Shown piece by piece: positions 46,306 to 58,364 of a stretch of 64,000 bases of DNA. The notes under the pieces were generated by a model. The model was not told the origin of the DNA and did no database searches. It saw only the letters and a program-made list of their open reading frames with translations. Source of the DNA: Enchytraeus crypticus (lineage: Eukaryota > Annelida > Clitellata > Enchytraeida > Enchytraeidae); contig CAJHZI010000435.1 in assembly GCA_905160935.1 (NCBI GenBank), positions 1 to 64,000 on the forward strand, in the 5' to 3' direction. The translations under genes were made by a program, and so were the position numbers. Every line of letters begins with the position of its first letter. The first letter of the stretch is position 1.

Positions 46306-46379
46306 GTTTCTCTCTTTCAAGTAATTGTTTTTCACAACGTTTGGGTGAATCGATTTGTAGTTAGGCGTATACATGCATC

Positions 46380-46440
46380 ATTCTTGTTTGAGGAAACGGA
46401 CTTTGAACTTCTCTTATTATTATTATTATTATTATTATAA
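46380..46440 (+). mobile_element. SINE family b, 3' end
   Basis: TTGAGGAAACGGACTTTGAA followed by a (TTA)n tail. Confidence 0.65.
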
Positions 46441-46471
46441 TTATTCTCACATAAAACGAAATACATGTGCA

Positions 46472-46514
46472 ATGGGGTATTGCACTATAACTCTGTTATA
46501 GTGCAATACCCCAT
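46472..46514. repeat. Perfect 20-bp hairpin
   Basis: ATGGGGTATTGCACTATAAC, 3-nt loop, then its exact reverse complement. There are no mismatches in either arm. Confidence 0.95.
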
Positions 46515-46519
46515 AATAG

Positions 46520-47330
46520 TAGTGTTTTGCAATTTGATTTTCAAGTTTCCCCAAAATAGGGAAATGGTTATTGTTCTTTAATACGAAATAATAGAAAAGC
46601 TATGACTAATTTAAAGTAAATAATTTAATTTGTCACAGTACGCAATTTGAAATTTAATGGAAATTAAAAAAGCTCTTCTAAAAGTTGTGTAATATTGTAG
46701 ACGGAAAACGCAAATTAATAACAAAATGAGCAATGAAAATTAAAAATTAAAAATGAGTCTTTTTACAGTTTCGAGAGAAAAAATAACGTCTGATTTATAA
46801 CTGCTGGAGCCTGTGCTAGTGTGCGATACCATGCTCAGCTTCTTCTTGTTTTAAGAATATTAGAATATCGAATAGAAGAGTTTCTATTATTTAGAGCATT
46901 ACTTTAATCCCGGTTAACGCCAGGGCCTCTCCCGTAACTGATATCGCTTTCGAGAGATGAAACTGACGTTAACATCAGTTTTACAGCTTTTATACTCTAC
47001 AATAAGTTGTGACTTCATCATAAAATCATTGAGCCCTTCATTCTACCAATGTGGCCAAATCACTTAATTCGTATTTTACAGTAAAATTAAAATATAAATC
47101 CCGCTCATAATACTCTTTACAAATACGTTGATTGCATTCAAGAAGGATTTATCTGCATTATTTAATTGATCTGTAAAAAGATGGTAACCTTTAATTTATT
47201 GATTCATTTTAAATAAAATGTGGGTTGTCAATGCTGAGCCACTCAATTCATATGCAGTTGGTGAATTTCAGTCAAAATACATACTTGCATTTTAGCTCAA
47301 GCAATTATTTCTATAATTAATTATGTGAAA
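46520..47330. other. No recognisable gene
   Basis: AT-rich sequence holding only the family A fragment at 46905-46995. Confidence 0.5.
46905..46995 (+). mobile_element. SINE family A, 3' half
   Basis: CTGATATCGCTTTCGAGAGA, TGAAACTGACGTTAACATCA and GTTTTACAGCTTTTA. Confidence 0.8.
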
Positions 47331-47332
47331 CT

Positions 47333-47402
47333 TCATCAATCAATCAACAAGAATTTTATGAGCTTTTTTTCCTCGCCTTAAGGCAATTCAGGGAAATAAC
47401 CT
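47333..47402 (-). mobile_element. SINE family c fragment
   Basis: The plus strand begins ATCAATCAATCAACAAGAAT and continues CCTCGCCTTAAGGCAATTCA. It is a decayed 3' end of family c. Confidence 0.65.
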
Positions 47403-47709
47403 GTATATCCAGTTCTTACTGTATAGTTTATTATTTATATTTGAAGCCTTTTGCTTAAACTTATTTTGGATTATTCAATTATTGAGAACAATAATAGCAA
47501 GAGATAGGCCTAATTATTCCAGATTCAAGTGAATATTTAGACTTATTTTATAATTAAAATATAAATCCTACTCATTTTATTCACAATACTCCTTACTTTT
47601 TTATTAGACTATTTTTATATTTGACTGAATTTGTAAAGGATTATACTTGCAATATTTAAATGATGCATTAAATAAATGACGATGGCATTTTAATTATTTA
47701 TTAATACTT

Positions 47710-48294
47710 TTGCAAATAATGCAGTCAATGTCGATGTTGTATTACTTAATTGCTTTATACTTGGGTGTTAATTTCAAAGCAGATAACGTATTACATGTAT
47801 ATACTAATGCCATTATTAGAAGATTTTATGCTAGCAGTAATAGTATTTTAAATAAAACTTTACATATGAATGATCTCACTAGATTATATCTTCTTGAAAC
47901 CCACTGCTTGCCCATATTATCTTTTGTTACTGTTAGTATTGATCTGAGAAAAGACCAGATTCATGACTTAAACGTAGCTTGGAATACTGCTTTTAGATCA
48001 ATCTTTCAATATAATAGATGAGAGTCTGTTAAACCTATTAAGGAGGGTCTTGGAAAATTAGATTTCAGACATATTAGGGTAAAGTTAGAAATGAACTGTT
48101 TAAGAAAGAACTGCATGTTACCCAGTAGCGGTGTTCTAAAACATAGTACAATTAGGTATATTATCGCTAACTTTGACAATCTGTGCAAGACATTTAATTT
48201 GCCTTTTAGTTACTTTATTATGTTATCAAATAATATATCTTACTGTCAAATTATGTACTTTTTATATAAGTCTTTTTCAAGTCGGTGTGGCTAA
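47710..48294 (+). pseudogene. Non-LTR retrotransposon RT C-terminal fragment
   Basis: A first open stretch contains YLGVNFKADN, ETHCLPILSF and AWNTAFRSIF, the C-terminal RT/thumb region of a second LINE type. The frame is broken at 48019 by TGA where related elements have a Trp (R-W-E-S-V). It resumes in the same frame as ESVKPIKEGLGKLDFRHIR and ends at 48294. The catalytic domain is absent. The 300 bp downstream is AT-rich and may be 3' UTR. Confidence 0.8.
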
Positions 48295-49144
48295 TTTTTC
48301 AATTATATGCAGATTTGCCTATTCTTATGTGCAATATTGACTTTTTAATTTACCATTACTATTATTGGATTTTTGTTTTGTTTGTTGGCCTATGCTCAAT
48401 ATTAGAATGTATGAAGTGAGTATTTCGATCCAATTAGGCTATCTGTAAATATTACTGTGTAATTGGTGGTGGTTTATTTTTGATACTACTTTTATGTTTA
48501 TGCTGTTTGATTTGTTTACTATTGCTTTTGTTCCTGTCAAATATTGACGAATAAAGTAGTGGATATATATTAATGTCTTTTGTTTTAAGTTTGAGTTGTA
48601 TTGATTAGTGTAAATTGATACCGATATATAAAGTATTATTTAATATGATCTAGAGTAGGCCTATTCTACTAATGGCTTTATTTACTCTATTTGCCTTATT
48701 CATCTTAAATCAGTTAAATCTTAAAGCAATTGTAAATCTGAAAACGCTCCAACGATGTAATAAATAGCTCGCATAGGAGACTGTAATGGAATCTCGCTTG
48801 TAATCTCAGCACTGAGCTGCTTACAATTATGATATCTATTGTATTCTGAACACGTCGTTTCTTCACTTGCGGGTCAACACCTGATATCACGGTAAACATA
48901 TTACGTGTCCAGTACAAGTAAATATAAAGAACACGACCATCAGCTAAAGACGTAAAAGAACACGAACATGTGCAGACTATATTCAACGTCGCGGAAACTT
49001 CCAGTGTCAAATTTCAAAACCTTTCATTAATTTGCAGTTGTTAATGCGATTATTGTATGCACGACTCAAATCTAAATGTTACCATGCTTTGCAGTGTCAG
49101 CAGTGTTTCGTGTTTTTCTTTTATCTACTTGAATTATTCTTTAG

Positions 49145-49300
49145 GGCTAAGGCTAAGGTTAAGTTTAACGTCAGTTTCCTGCTAGAATAGCATGTCAGTG
49201 ACGAGGAGAGCACTGGATCTTAACCCTGAACCTACTGATCCGCTGTCAAATAACTTCCTGACAAGCCACTGGCTCAGCCCATATATACAACCATATGTAC
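49145..49300 (-). mobile_element. SINE family A
   Basis: The plus strand reads GGCTAAGGTTAAGTTTAACG, CAGTTTCCTGCTAGAATAGC, ATGTCAGTGACGAGGAGAGC and GACAAGCCACTGGCTCAGCC, covering antisense tail, core and head. Confidence 0.8.
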
Positions 49301-49529
49301 CCTTTATACGGCCCACTTTAGCTGATGGTCGTGCCCTTTGTACGACCTGCTTTTTTATGGCTGACAAAATGGAAAAAAATAAAAAACAAAGATTAACGAA
49401 AGTGAAAAGTTAAAATTTAAACAGTTTTATTATACAAAATTAGACGACATTGAACTTAAAATTAACGAAATTTATTCTTCATAAATTATATAAAGTTATA
49501 TATTACTTTAAGTAATAAATATATATATA

Positions 49530-50298
49530 CAGACTGGGACAAAAAAATAACCCCCTAGCGAAATCTCAATAACTTCAACAAAAATCAAACTATTTGTACA
49601 AAAGTTTTGGAGCTTTTAGATGAGTAATTTCCGCATATAATCTGCAATTTTAGTGAAAATCTATGACGTAGTAACCGAATTACAACGTTCTTAAGAAAAA
49701 AGTGCTAAAATCAATTTTAACAAGGTTTTTCGACCAAAAGTCTTAATAACTTCGACAAGACTCAAAATAATTTTACAAAATTTTCAGACTTTCTAGAGGA
49801 GGACTTTCCGCACGTAACTTGCAAACTTGGTGAAAATATATGGAGTAGCAACAAAAATATAACATTTTTACTGGAAAAATGTTAAAATCAATTATAACAA
49901 ACCTTATTTAAACAAAAGCACGAAAACGTTTCTTCAAAATTTAGGAATAATTTTAAAAGAACGAATTTTAAACATCTTCTATTAGAGCAGCTAAAACGGT
50001 ACTGTATACTTATAATCCATCATATAAGTAAACTATCCTTTTCAGGATCCGTTAATTTCGTTCGTTAATTTCTTAAGATGGAACGACTGACATTTCGAAA
50101 AGCCTTGTTAAAATTGATTTTGGCATTTTTCTCGTAGAAACGCTGTAATTTCTTTAACACTGAATATATTTTCACCAAATTTGTATGATATAAGCAGAAA
50201 TTCCTCCTCAAGAAGATCCAAAACTTTTGTATAAATATTTGGAGTTTTGTTGGAGTTATTGAGAATTTGCTAGGGATTATTTTTTATGCACCAGTCTG
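49530..50298. mobile_element. Foldback MITE, mariner-type ends
   Basis: The terminal inverted repeats begin CAGACTGGGACAAAAAAATA on the left and CAGACTGGTGCATAAAAAAT on the reversed right, flanked by TA. The arms pair over about 200 bp. The left arm is also tandemly duplicated (unit about 185 bp, second copy from about 49745), so three related units are present. There is no transposase. Both flanks are (TA)n, consistent with TA target choice. Confidence 0.85.
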
Positions 50299-50309
50299 TA
50301 TATATATAT

Positions 50310-50311
50310 GC

Positions 50312-50371
<60 letters not shown>

Positions 50372-50391
50372 ATACATATGTTTATATATCT

Positions 50392-50450
<59 letters not shown>
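50310..50450. repeat. (TA)n beside a foldback MITE
   Basis: TA tracts with a short GTGTGTGT interruption. It fills the space between the MITE end at 50298 and the RTE-like fragment. Confidence 0.93.
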
Positions 50451-50454
50451 GTAT

Positions 50455-50885
50455 CCATATTTTATAACACCTCCACTCTACTCTCCTCCGCTTTCCTCTT
50501 CGTGTCCACATATGAGTGGGCCTTAAATCATCTAACATTCCTAATCTCGGCCTGCCTCTGACTCAATTTTCTTCCATTCTCCCTTCAATGACTTATTTTA
50601 ATAGACTTTTTCCCCCTTAGACTGTCCTATCCAACTGTTCTTCCTATTTTTAATACATTTATCAACTGTCTATCTGTGCCAACTCTCTCCAGAATTTCCT
50701 CATCTGTAACCCTGTGAGTCCAGCTAATCCTTTCCATTCTTCTCCATGTCAATATTTCCAATGCTTCTAGTTTCCTAATATCTTCCTTCCTGAAGGTTCA
50801 TGTTTCACATATATTAGTGTGGTCCAAACCAAGGTTTTCACTAACTTAAATTTTCGTGTCTTTCGTTAGACCTTTTGTGTTAAAC
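50455..50885 (-). pseudogene. RTE-like LINE, 3' fragment
   Basis: This minus-strand copy of the C-terminal tail (reverse complement of the WTQKV, GTDRQLINVL and GRGRPR coding parts) has small deletions. Its extreme 3' end is replaced by a (TA)n array at 50310-50450. Confidence 0.85.
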
Positions 50886-50937
50886 GTTCTTTCATATATA
50901 TTTTTGTATATATTTCATATACATGTATATACATGTA

Positions 50938-50990
<53 letters not shown>
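50938..50990. repeat. (TA)n microsatellite
   Basis: Pure TA tract, 150 bp downstream of the propeller gene's stop. Confidence 0.93.
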
Positions 50991-51135
50991 AGGTGGCAGA
51001 CAACTGTAAAAGACTACAAGTATATTCAACTACAGTGCAGCAATTATACATGTATTTCAAGTCATTTAATAAACAATAAACTGATGAAATCAAATCAATA
51101 TAGCAATTATCACATCGATAATGGCATTGGTAAAT

Positions 51136-51948
51136 TCAGTCAAACGAAAGTTTCATAAAGAAGAACTCAGGTCCCGGTTCTTGAACTAAAGCTATGATTG
51201 TCTTTTCAAAACACATCATGTCCAAGACGAAATTGTCAGAGTCCATGTCGAGATGTATCTGATTTACAAGTTTGCCATTCACGTCAAGAACTAGGAGAAT
51301 CCTCTTCGAGCAGTTTTCCTGGAATGCGGTCACAAGGATATTACCACATTTGTCAACACAAAGCCCTCTGGGCAAATTCCAACCAGATAACGGTATGGTG
51401 CCCCGAACAGTAAGAGAATGCTTATCAAGAATACTGATGCAATTTGTGTTACCTAAACACAGTACATATAATATGTCCTCAATAATAAACATATTACTAG
51501 CAAGATTCAAGTCAATTTCATTCACAACAGATCCAGTGTTGAAATCCCATTTTGCTACTTTCCCGTCGTTCCTAGACGAGGAGTAAACAGTCGCCGGTAG
51601 ACTATCGTCCGACAGCAGATAGTTTATATCCCACTTATTCGCTTCTTTAAACGTATTAATTAACTTAAAGTCGTTGTCAAAAACATGAATTCCTTTGCCT
51701 CGTCTACAGCCGATCAATATCTTATCTAAACTTGGTATTGCTGAGACAGAAAGCGGGCAGGACCATTCAGTTATGTTCACAGTTTCATCCAGAAGACGGC
51801 CATGTAACATGTCGTATTTCCTTATCCTCCAATCCGTAGCGTCACATAACAATAACATGTTCGACTGCTGGTGATATGTCATACTGTGGCATGATACTTC
51901 CAGGTCGGTATATTCCTGTAATTCTGCCGATTTGAATGTGGAAAACAT
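51136..51948 (-). CDS. Beta-propeller protein, NHL/WD-like
   Basis: This is a 270-codon open frame without introns. It shows degenerate blades of about 40 residues, each ending in patterns such as RIRKYD, KVAKWDFNTG and SILDKHS, and an NHL-like core PRGLCVDKCGNILVTAF. This resembles the C-terminal propeller of invertebrate TRIM-like/NHL proteins, which bind protein or RNA partners; the actual partner is unknown. The first Met is at 51948, but the frame stays open upstream to an acceptor-like TTTGTTGCAG near 51992, so this may be the last exon of a longer gene. An ATTAAA variant poly(A) signal lies about 65 nt after the stop. No RING or B-box is visible in the 5' flank. Confidence 0.72.
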   Translation of the reverse strand: MFSTFKSAELQEYTDLEVSCHSMTYHQQSNMLLLCDATDWRIRKYDMLHGRLLDETVNITEWSCPLSVSAIPSLDKILIGCRRGKGIHVFDNDFKLINTFKEANKWDINYLLSDDSLPATVYSSSRNDGKVAKWDFNTGSVVNEIDLNLASNMFIIEDILYVLCLGNTNCISILDKHSLTVRGTIPLSGWNLPRGLCVDKCGNILVTAFQENCSKRILLVLDVNGKLVNQIHLDMDSDNFVLDMMCFEKTIIALVQEPGPEFFFMKLSFD

Positions 51949-52124
51949 TGTCAGTTCATAGCGCAGGGGTAGCAGACGAGAGAAAATTCTGCAACAAATT
52001 ACAAACAGAATTCGGTAAAGGACTCACATTTTACATATTTTGATCACACATAGCATGCAATTATAGCGTTAGCACCACTAACCTCATTCTTGAATACATG
52101 TATATCTTTTTTTGGATTATTTTT

Positions 52125-52430
52125 GTTTAGTTACACACTTGACATACGGCAAGTGCTACATAGTTTCCTTTCTTGGTTTCTGTTTTTGTAGTTTTCGTTA
52201 TTTCCTCCATTCCTCTCCATGGTTATTAGTAATCGTTGCCTTTTGTTGGCAAATGCGCGGATTTAAGAATAACCTTCCAATACCCTCGGGATTTTTTTCT
52301 TTCAAAGCTCTCAACACTCGGTCTTCTGAGGTGGTCGCCCACAAAGTACTAACCGGCGCGATGGAACTTAACTTCGTTCAACTGACACGCAGCTTAACCG
52401 AGTGCGCTAATCCCGCCCCCCATGCTACTA
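52125..52430 (-). mobile_element. 5S rRNA-derived SINE, near full length
   Basis: Minus strand: TTAGCGCACTCGGTTAAGCT, GAACGAAGTTAAGTTCCATC, GCGCCGGTTAGTACTTTGTG, GGCGACCACCTCAGAAGACC and GAGTGTTGAGAGCTTT. It has the shared body and 3' end (ACTTGCCGTATGTCAAGTGT). The best-preserved 5S similarity in the window is here. Confidence 0.88.
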
Positions 52431-52734
52431 TGCTACTCTATGCTACTAATCAGAATTCTATAGTGAAAAATTCACTATAGTGATTTAAGAGAGTTCCAGA
52501 TATGTGGGGCAGCATGCTGGCAGGAGCGCCTAGACAGCTTGCTAAGTGAAGGAATGCACGTCTCTCTGGAGTAACTAACTTCGAGGACCTGGTAGATCGG
52601 TAGAGCTCTAATTAACGTAACTATTAAAGAATTATAAATACAAAGTTATGACGCTCAGCGTTACTTCAGATGGAGAGACAGACTGATAAACAGGAAATGA
52701 ATCATTATATTGGATATTTTAATATGTTCTCTTG

Positions 52735-52935
52735 AATCTGCCAAGTGGCAGGTTCAAGGTACATATTCATACTCAAAGTCTGCTTTCTCGCTCCATAAGA
52801 GCACTCCTTAGATCAGCAAGTTAATCCAGTCACAAAATCTATGCTCTATTCATACCTTGTGTAGCCTATGGCTTGGGAAAAGTATGGCTTCTGAGGTGGT
52901 TTCCCGTTGCCTTCATCAGTTAGATGGATTAATTA
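52735..52935 (-). mobile_element. SINE family D
   Basis: The plus strand reads CTGCCAAGTGGCAGGTTCAA, AGAGCACTCCTTAGATCAGC, TTGTGTAGCCTATGGCTTGG and GAGGTGGTTTCCCGTTGCC. The head is truncated. Confidence 0.82.
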
Positions 52936-53059
52936 CCATTTGATCCACCTAACCATTTAATTCATTTCTTTACCATTATTATACTCGTAAATACTCGTAA
53001 AATGACAGAGCGGTATTTACAGTAAATATTAAGGAGTGTAATCAGCGTAACGTAACATG

Positions 53060-53610
53060 GTAATACTATAACCGATGAAGGGAAATGTGAGACGGAAATA
53101 TGCAGTAGGATTGCACAAGCAAAAGCGGCCTTTGGTAGTAGAAAAGAACTATTAACAAAAAGTCTAAAGAAATACACAGAGATAAAGATAGTGAAAACTT
53201 TGGTTTAGACCACGCTATTGTATGGATGTGAAACATGGACCTTAAGAAAGGAAGGTATTAGGAAACTGGAGGCATTAGAAATGTGGATTTGGAAAAGAAT
53301 GGAGAGGATTAGCTGGACTCAAAAGGTTACAAATGAGGAAGTCCTGGAGAGAGTTGGCACAGATAGACAGTTGATAAATGTATTAAGAAACAGGAAGAAG
53401 AGATGGATAGGACACATTCTAAGAGGTCATAGAAGGTAGAATGGAAGGAAAAGGAGGCAGGGGCAGGCCGAGATTAGGTATGTTAGATGATTTAAAAACC
53501 CACTCATATGTGGAAATGAAGAGGAAGGCGGAAGACAGAGAAGAGTGGAGGCGTTATGTACCATGGACCTGCCAGTAGGCAGTTCACTAAGAGAGAGAAT
53601 CAGCGTAAGA
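53060..53610 (+). pseudogene. RTE-like LINE, 3' fragment
   Basis: This copy starts in EICSRIAQAKAAFGSRKELL and contains the C-terminal RT tail. A deletion of about 17 bp near 53425, relative to the copy at 19150, joins HILRG to an out-of-frame HRR and a stop. The 3' terminus (CCTGCCAGTAGGCAG) is intact. Confidence 0.9.
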
Positions 53611-54104
53611 GTTAGCGTTGCAACAGACAGATAGACAGAACTTTCAAACAGAATAAATTACAGATTTGTCCAGGCGGGTACGGTGTTTCAAGTGCTTCAT
53701 GTATGTCAGGAGAGTCAGGTGTGTCAAGTGTCTCTAGAACGTCAGCTAGGTGAGTCAGTGTGTCAGTTGTGTCCTGTATTTGACATCCAAATCTACAGTT
53801 TTGTGGTCAATTGGTCTAAATGTGCCAATTTTTGCACAAGGGTACTTCTAGCTATGTTTATAATTACCTTTTCAAATCCAAACTCTAACCTTATAATTAT
53901 TATTCTCATTCCACCTCTTCTTAACTATTTATCAATAGAAACACTAAAATAGACCACATTGAAATCAAGAGTAGGCTTTTAGGTTAGAGTAATAGGTGTA
54001 CTATACTCATTTCTATCATTCAGGGAAGGATATTGGAATCGTTGGCGGGAGGGGCTCTCAAAAACTGTCTGAGACCAGTGAGAGGGGGACTTTAATGGCC
54101 CATT

Positions 54105-54165
54105 CTTATAGTGCACTACCTAACGGCAGGTCCACAGCATATAACTCTTCCAACCAATTCTAACC
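54105..54165 (-). pseudogene. RTE-like LINE terminal fragment
   Basis: The plus strand reads TATAGTGCACTACCTAACGG then CAGGTCCACAGCATATAACT, the antisense 3' terminus of the family. Nothing else of the element remains. Confidence 0.6.
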
Positions 54166-54169
54166 AATT

Positions 54170-55260
54170 CTAAGATGGGTAGCATATACAACTGAAAAGG
54201 TAATACTGTAGCAGTTACTGAACTTCATGTTAATATACAAATTATACAATAGTTTGTTTTACACAAATTGTAGATAAATATGTCACTCGTTACATGAAAC
54301 TTCCCAAGATCTCAAGGTTAATTGAAATTCCACACAGTAGGGTTGAATTGTACGCAACAAGCCACAGATAATGAATTCCCTCCTTGAAAGGTTCATTTCA
54401 AACCACTCGGGGGGGGGGGAGTCAGGAATCAGTGACTGTGAAATCCCTGGCTTCTCCCCCACTCCCCCACCAATACAAGTCTGGTTGCGGGCAGAGATTT
54501 ACAATTTTACACCGCAAATTCAGAACTCCAGAAGTAGGCCAAATAGGTCATCGATGGGGTGATACATAATATCAGAATATCATATACATGAAATATTACG
54601 TGGCCGGAACTACATAGGCTACCAGCAAGTAAAATAACGGCAAGGATCAATTTCGGGAACTTATAGTTTTGCACAACAAATTAACTCTGCGCATATAACT
54701 GAAAAATTAGCATGTTAAAAACCTCACACTTAAGACGCATTGAAAATGTGTATATTTGGTAGGGGCCATAGCCCCCAGCCCCCCCCCTCCCCCCGACTGT
54801 ATTCATCACTATTATCATTACTCTAAAAGTCTAACATTTTCAACAAATAGTTTAATAAAATAGTTTTCAAAATTATTGACTACCTTGCCATCAAAATAGT
54901 CTTAGTTACTTAATCGTAGTAAATCTACATGAACGTCACTTGTGTCTATGCATTACCCTAGTTTACAATTTGTACACTTACAAATAAAGTAATAAACCTT
55001 CGCTAGCACAATACTGGACCTAGCAGTACCTATTACAGATATGTTAGCAAACGCCAGCTGTCTGCTTATCAGCTCGAACAACGAACACCGTAGGCTTTCA
55101 CTGAGAGCCGAACAGAATGTTATATTTGAGGGGATGTGGTCGCTTAACTTTAGTGTCTCGCAGTCAATTTCAAATTGGGTTATATTTTTTAGCCAGAATT
55201 CTGGCTAACAAATTTGGCATAGTAGTACTAATAATTACATTTACATCTCAGGGGTTTCAT
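54170..55260. other. No recognisable gene
   Basis: Contains homopolymer stretches (nine G at 54410, C-rich at 54780) and short frames without motifs. Fragments like GTAGGGGCCATAGCCCCCAG hint at a hAT-type remnant but no paired end was found. Confidence 0.45.
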
Positions 55261-55269
55261 AAAGCAAAG

Positions 55270-55520
55270 AAACGAAGCATCCAATTAATATAATAATAAT
55301 AATAATAATAATATTAATAATAATAATAACAATAACAATAACAATAATAATAGTAATATTAGTAATAACTTTACAAAGATTTAATGCAGTCTGCTTCAGC
55401 CTTCAGCAATTCTTTTAAGCAGCTAGATGGCCCCGACTAATAATAATAACAACAATAATAATAATAATAATAATAAATAATAATAATAATAATAACAATA
55501 ATAATAAGTAGAAGAAGAAG
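55270..55520. repeat. (AAT)n clusters
   Basis: Two AAT/AAC-rich tracts separated by about 80 bp of other sequence (55375-55435). Confidence 0.92.
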
Positions 55521-55592
55521 ATGAATAATAATAATAATAACAATTATCATTATTATTGTAAATAATAAAGTCGGGCATGACTATAATAAACA

Positions 55593-56080
<488 letters not shown>

Positions 56081-56099
56081 AATTGTGTTTTCAAAAAAT

Positions 56100-57630
56100 A
56101 AAACAAAACAGCAATATGATATTACTTAAGTTACTTAATTTAACCTAAATAAACTTGCTTCTAATGGCACAAAGTCGTTAAGGCTTATATCACCAAAGTC
56201 CAGGCGTAACATTGTACATGTACCTGATCACATAAAATGTAAAGGAATAACATTTTTACACACCCTTGCAAGCGATCACCTTAAACAAATTAATTGTAAC
56301 TTTAGCAAGCGAGTTTAATAAATAATAATAGTATTAATATTAATATTAATAATAACAACAATAATATTAATATTAATACAGCTAACAGCTGGTACAGAAA
56401 AAGTTAACGTCAGTTAACAATAATAATTAATATCATTTTTATTATACTGCATTTTTAAACTAACCAAAATATGCAACGTTTTGAACAAACATGAAACTAT
56501 GGTTTTGTTTTTCTGGCTTTGGAGTGTCTCTCCCTTCTTCTAATGCTAGATCGCCAATGGCCGGTACTGCTTGTGGCTTCAGGCTGTGGGCAAGAGACAC
56601 ATGGCAATTAAAGCCAGAGGCATATAAACTTACAGCAAGATTTGATGAGATAGCGAAAGTCGGCTGGTTTCAGTTTTGTACAAAAATCATATGATTACCT
56701 AACGGTGTTTGTTATAGGCCTACACGCTGCATACATTGCGTCTTTACACATGTAGTGCAAAGTAAAGGTAAGTATGCACTATTACATGTATATTAACTTG
56801 TTATGAAACTATTTAGCAAATGCTTTGATTTTATTTTATTATTCAACAGGCGCGTAAATGATGAAATTTTAGTTTAAATATTGAATCCGTATAAGCTAGC
56901 GATAGTTATTGCAAGTTCTCAAGTTATTTTTACATTCAATATACATATCTGATATCGGGAAATCTTCCCATAAAAAAACTTGTTTTCAAGGGGTATTCCC
57001 AAAAAGTGTTGCGCGAAATTTCGTAGCTAAGGGGAGATTGGTAAACCCCCTGGCGGAAAAATACATGTATTTGAAAATAACATCAAATATCACAATTATA
57101 ATATTAATTTTTCGAATTTGTGTATCCTACCTCCCTTTATCACTTTCAAGTGGTCGACCGTCTACTCCTCCCCTTCAAAAATTTCTGATTACGCCACGTA
57201 CTGGCTAGATTTCCCATAAATCTTTAGAAAATCTGGTAATAACAGAAAGTTCTTTTTTTTATCATTTCTGTATATCTTTTTCAGCTTCTCGTTTGCAAAA
57301 TATTAGCGGTGAGTCTACAAAATGTGAGCATTATTTCGCCAATAACTTTGACATTTGTGAACCAATTTTAAAAAAAATTTAAAAATTAGAAAGACAAAGA
57401 AAAGTAATTATGTTAAATCTACTTTTGTAACACTTCCGCTTAACATAAACAAAAGCCGACGATTTTTCACACATAGTCAGTTTTTGCGCACGACAATCAG
57501 TCAGTCAGTGATGGTATTGGTTGGCGTCTAGGCGGTAGGGATCCACATAACTTATCTTCTTCCATTACTTCTCACACGCTGGTTTTGATGCACAAGTGAT
57601 GAACAAGGCAATGGATGAACTTCCTTATGA
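56100..57630. other. No recognisable gene
   Basis: AT-rich. An open frame at 56491-56694 has a less biased composition but no motif I know. ATTACGCCACGTACTG near 57168 resembles a hAT end without a partner. Confidence 0.45.
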
Positions 57631-57638
57631 CGGTCATT

Positions 57639-58356
57639 CAGGGGCGGATCCAGGAATTTTTAAAGGGGGTCGAATTTTTTTGGAAAGTACACCTTTTTTT
57701 GCCTACGCCCCGCCTTCTTCGGGACCTGTGACGCAACCAGACAAAATTCTGTGGGGGCTCAATATTTTTTACTACTGCGTTCGGCCCATTGAGTGAGTGT
57801 ATCTCCGTATCTTAGATTCTTACCCCCCTCCCCCACTCATACCCATACTCGTCAGGGGAAAACCTAAAATGCCGAAAGTCCTACATTTGTTTTTGAAAAA
57901 AGTAGGCTAATTTTTAACCTCAGAAGAAACTGAGGACTAGGAAGAATTGCAAAAGTGACCTAATTTTGGCGGTAGGGTTGGGGCTTAAGCCCCTACCAGC
58001 CAAGGCTGTTTGCACTACTGCTCCGGGATAGAGTTCACATTGTTACTTTCACCCTTTTTCCTTTAATACAGTAGTTAAAATTAAAATTGAGAGCTAGTGA
58101 AACTGTCTACATTTTTCGGGCACCTTCCATTTTACAGGGCTCCTAGTATATTAAATATGGGCCACTAGTGGGCCCAAATTTGAAGAAAAAACATCGAGCT
58201 AATGGAACTGAGTTCCGTCTCGTACTCTCCCCCCCCAACCACTACCCTTACAAGCATATTTAAAAATCGAAATTGCCATAGAAACAATGAAATTATAGTT
58301 TACCTTTTTTATCTGAGGGCCTAGGGGGAGGCCGGGCCCCACTGGTTCCGCCACTG
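57639..58356. mobile_element. Non-autonomous hAT-like element
   Basis: The ends are CAGGGGCGGATCCAGGAATT on the left and, reversed, CAGTGGCGGAACCAGTGGGG on the right. A perfect 8-bp target duplication, CGGTCATT, flanks the element (57631-57638 and 58357-58364). The TIR type and 8-bp duplication are typical of hAT transposons. No transposase is seen in 718 bp. The intact duplication suggests a recent insertion. Confidence 0.9.
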
Positions 58357-58364
58357 CGGTCATT

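Noticed and set aside
45525..46324. Serine/phenylalanine-rich protein of up to 176 codons
   Set aside because: It is a translation of a 17-bp tandem repeat and is open in all three frames for that reason.
51198..51586. Plus-strand frames opposite the propeller gene
   Set aside because: They are antisense shadows of a frame with clear propeller motifs and show none of their own.
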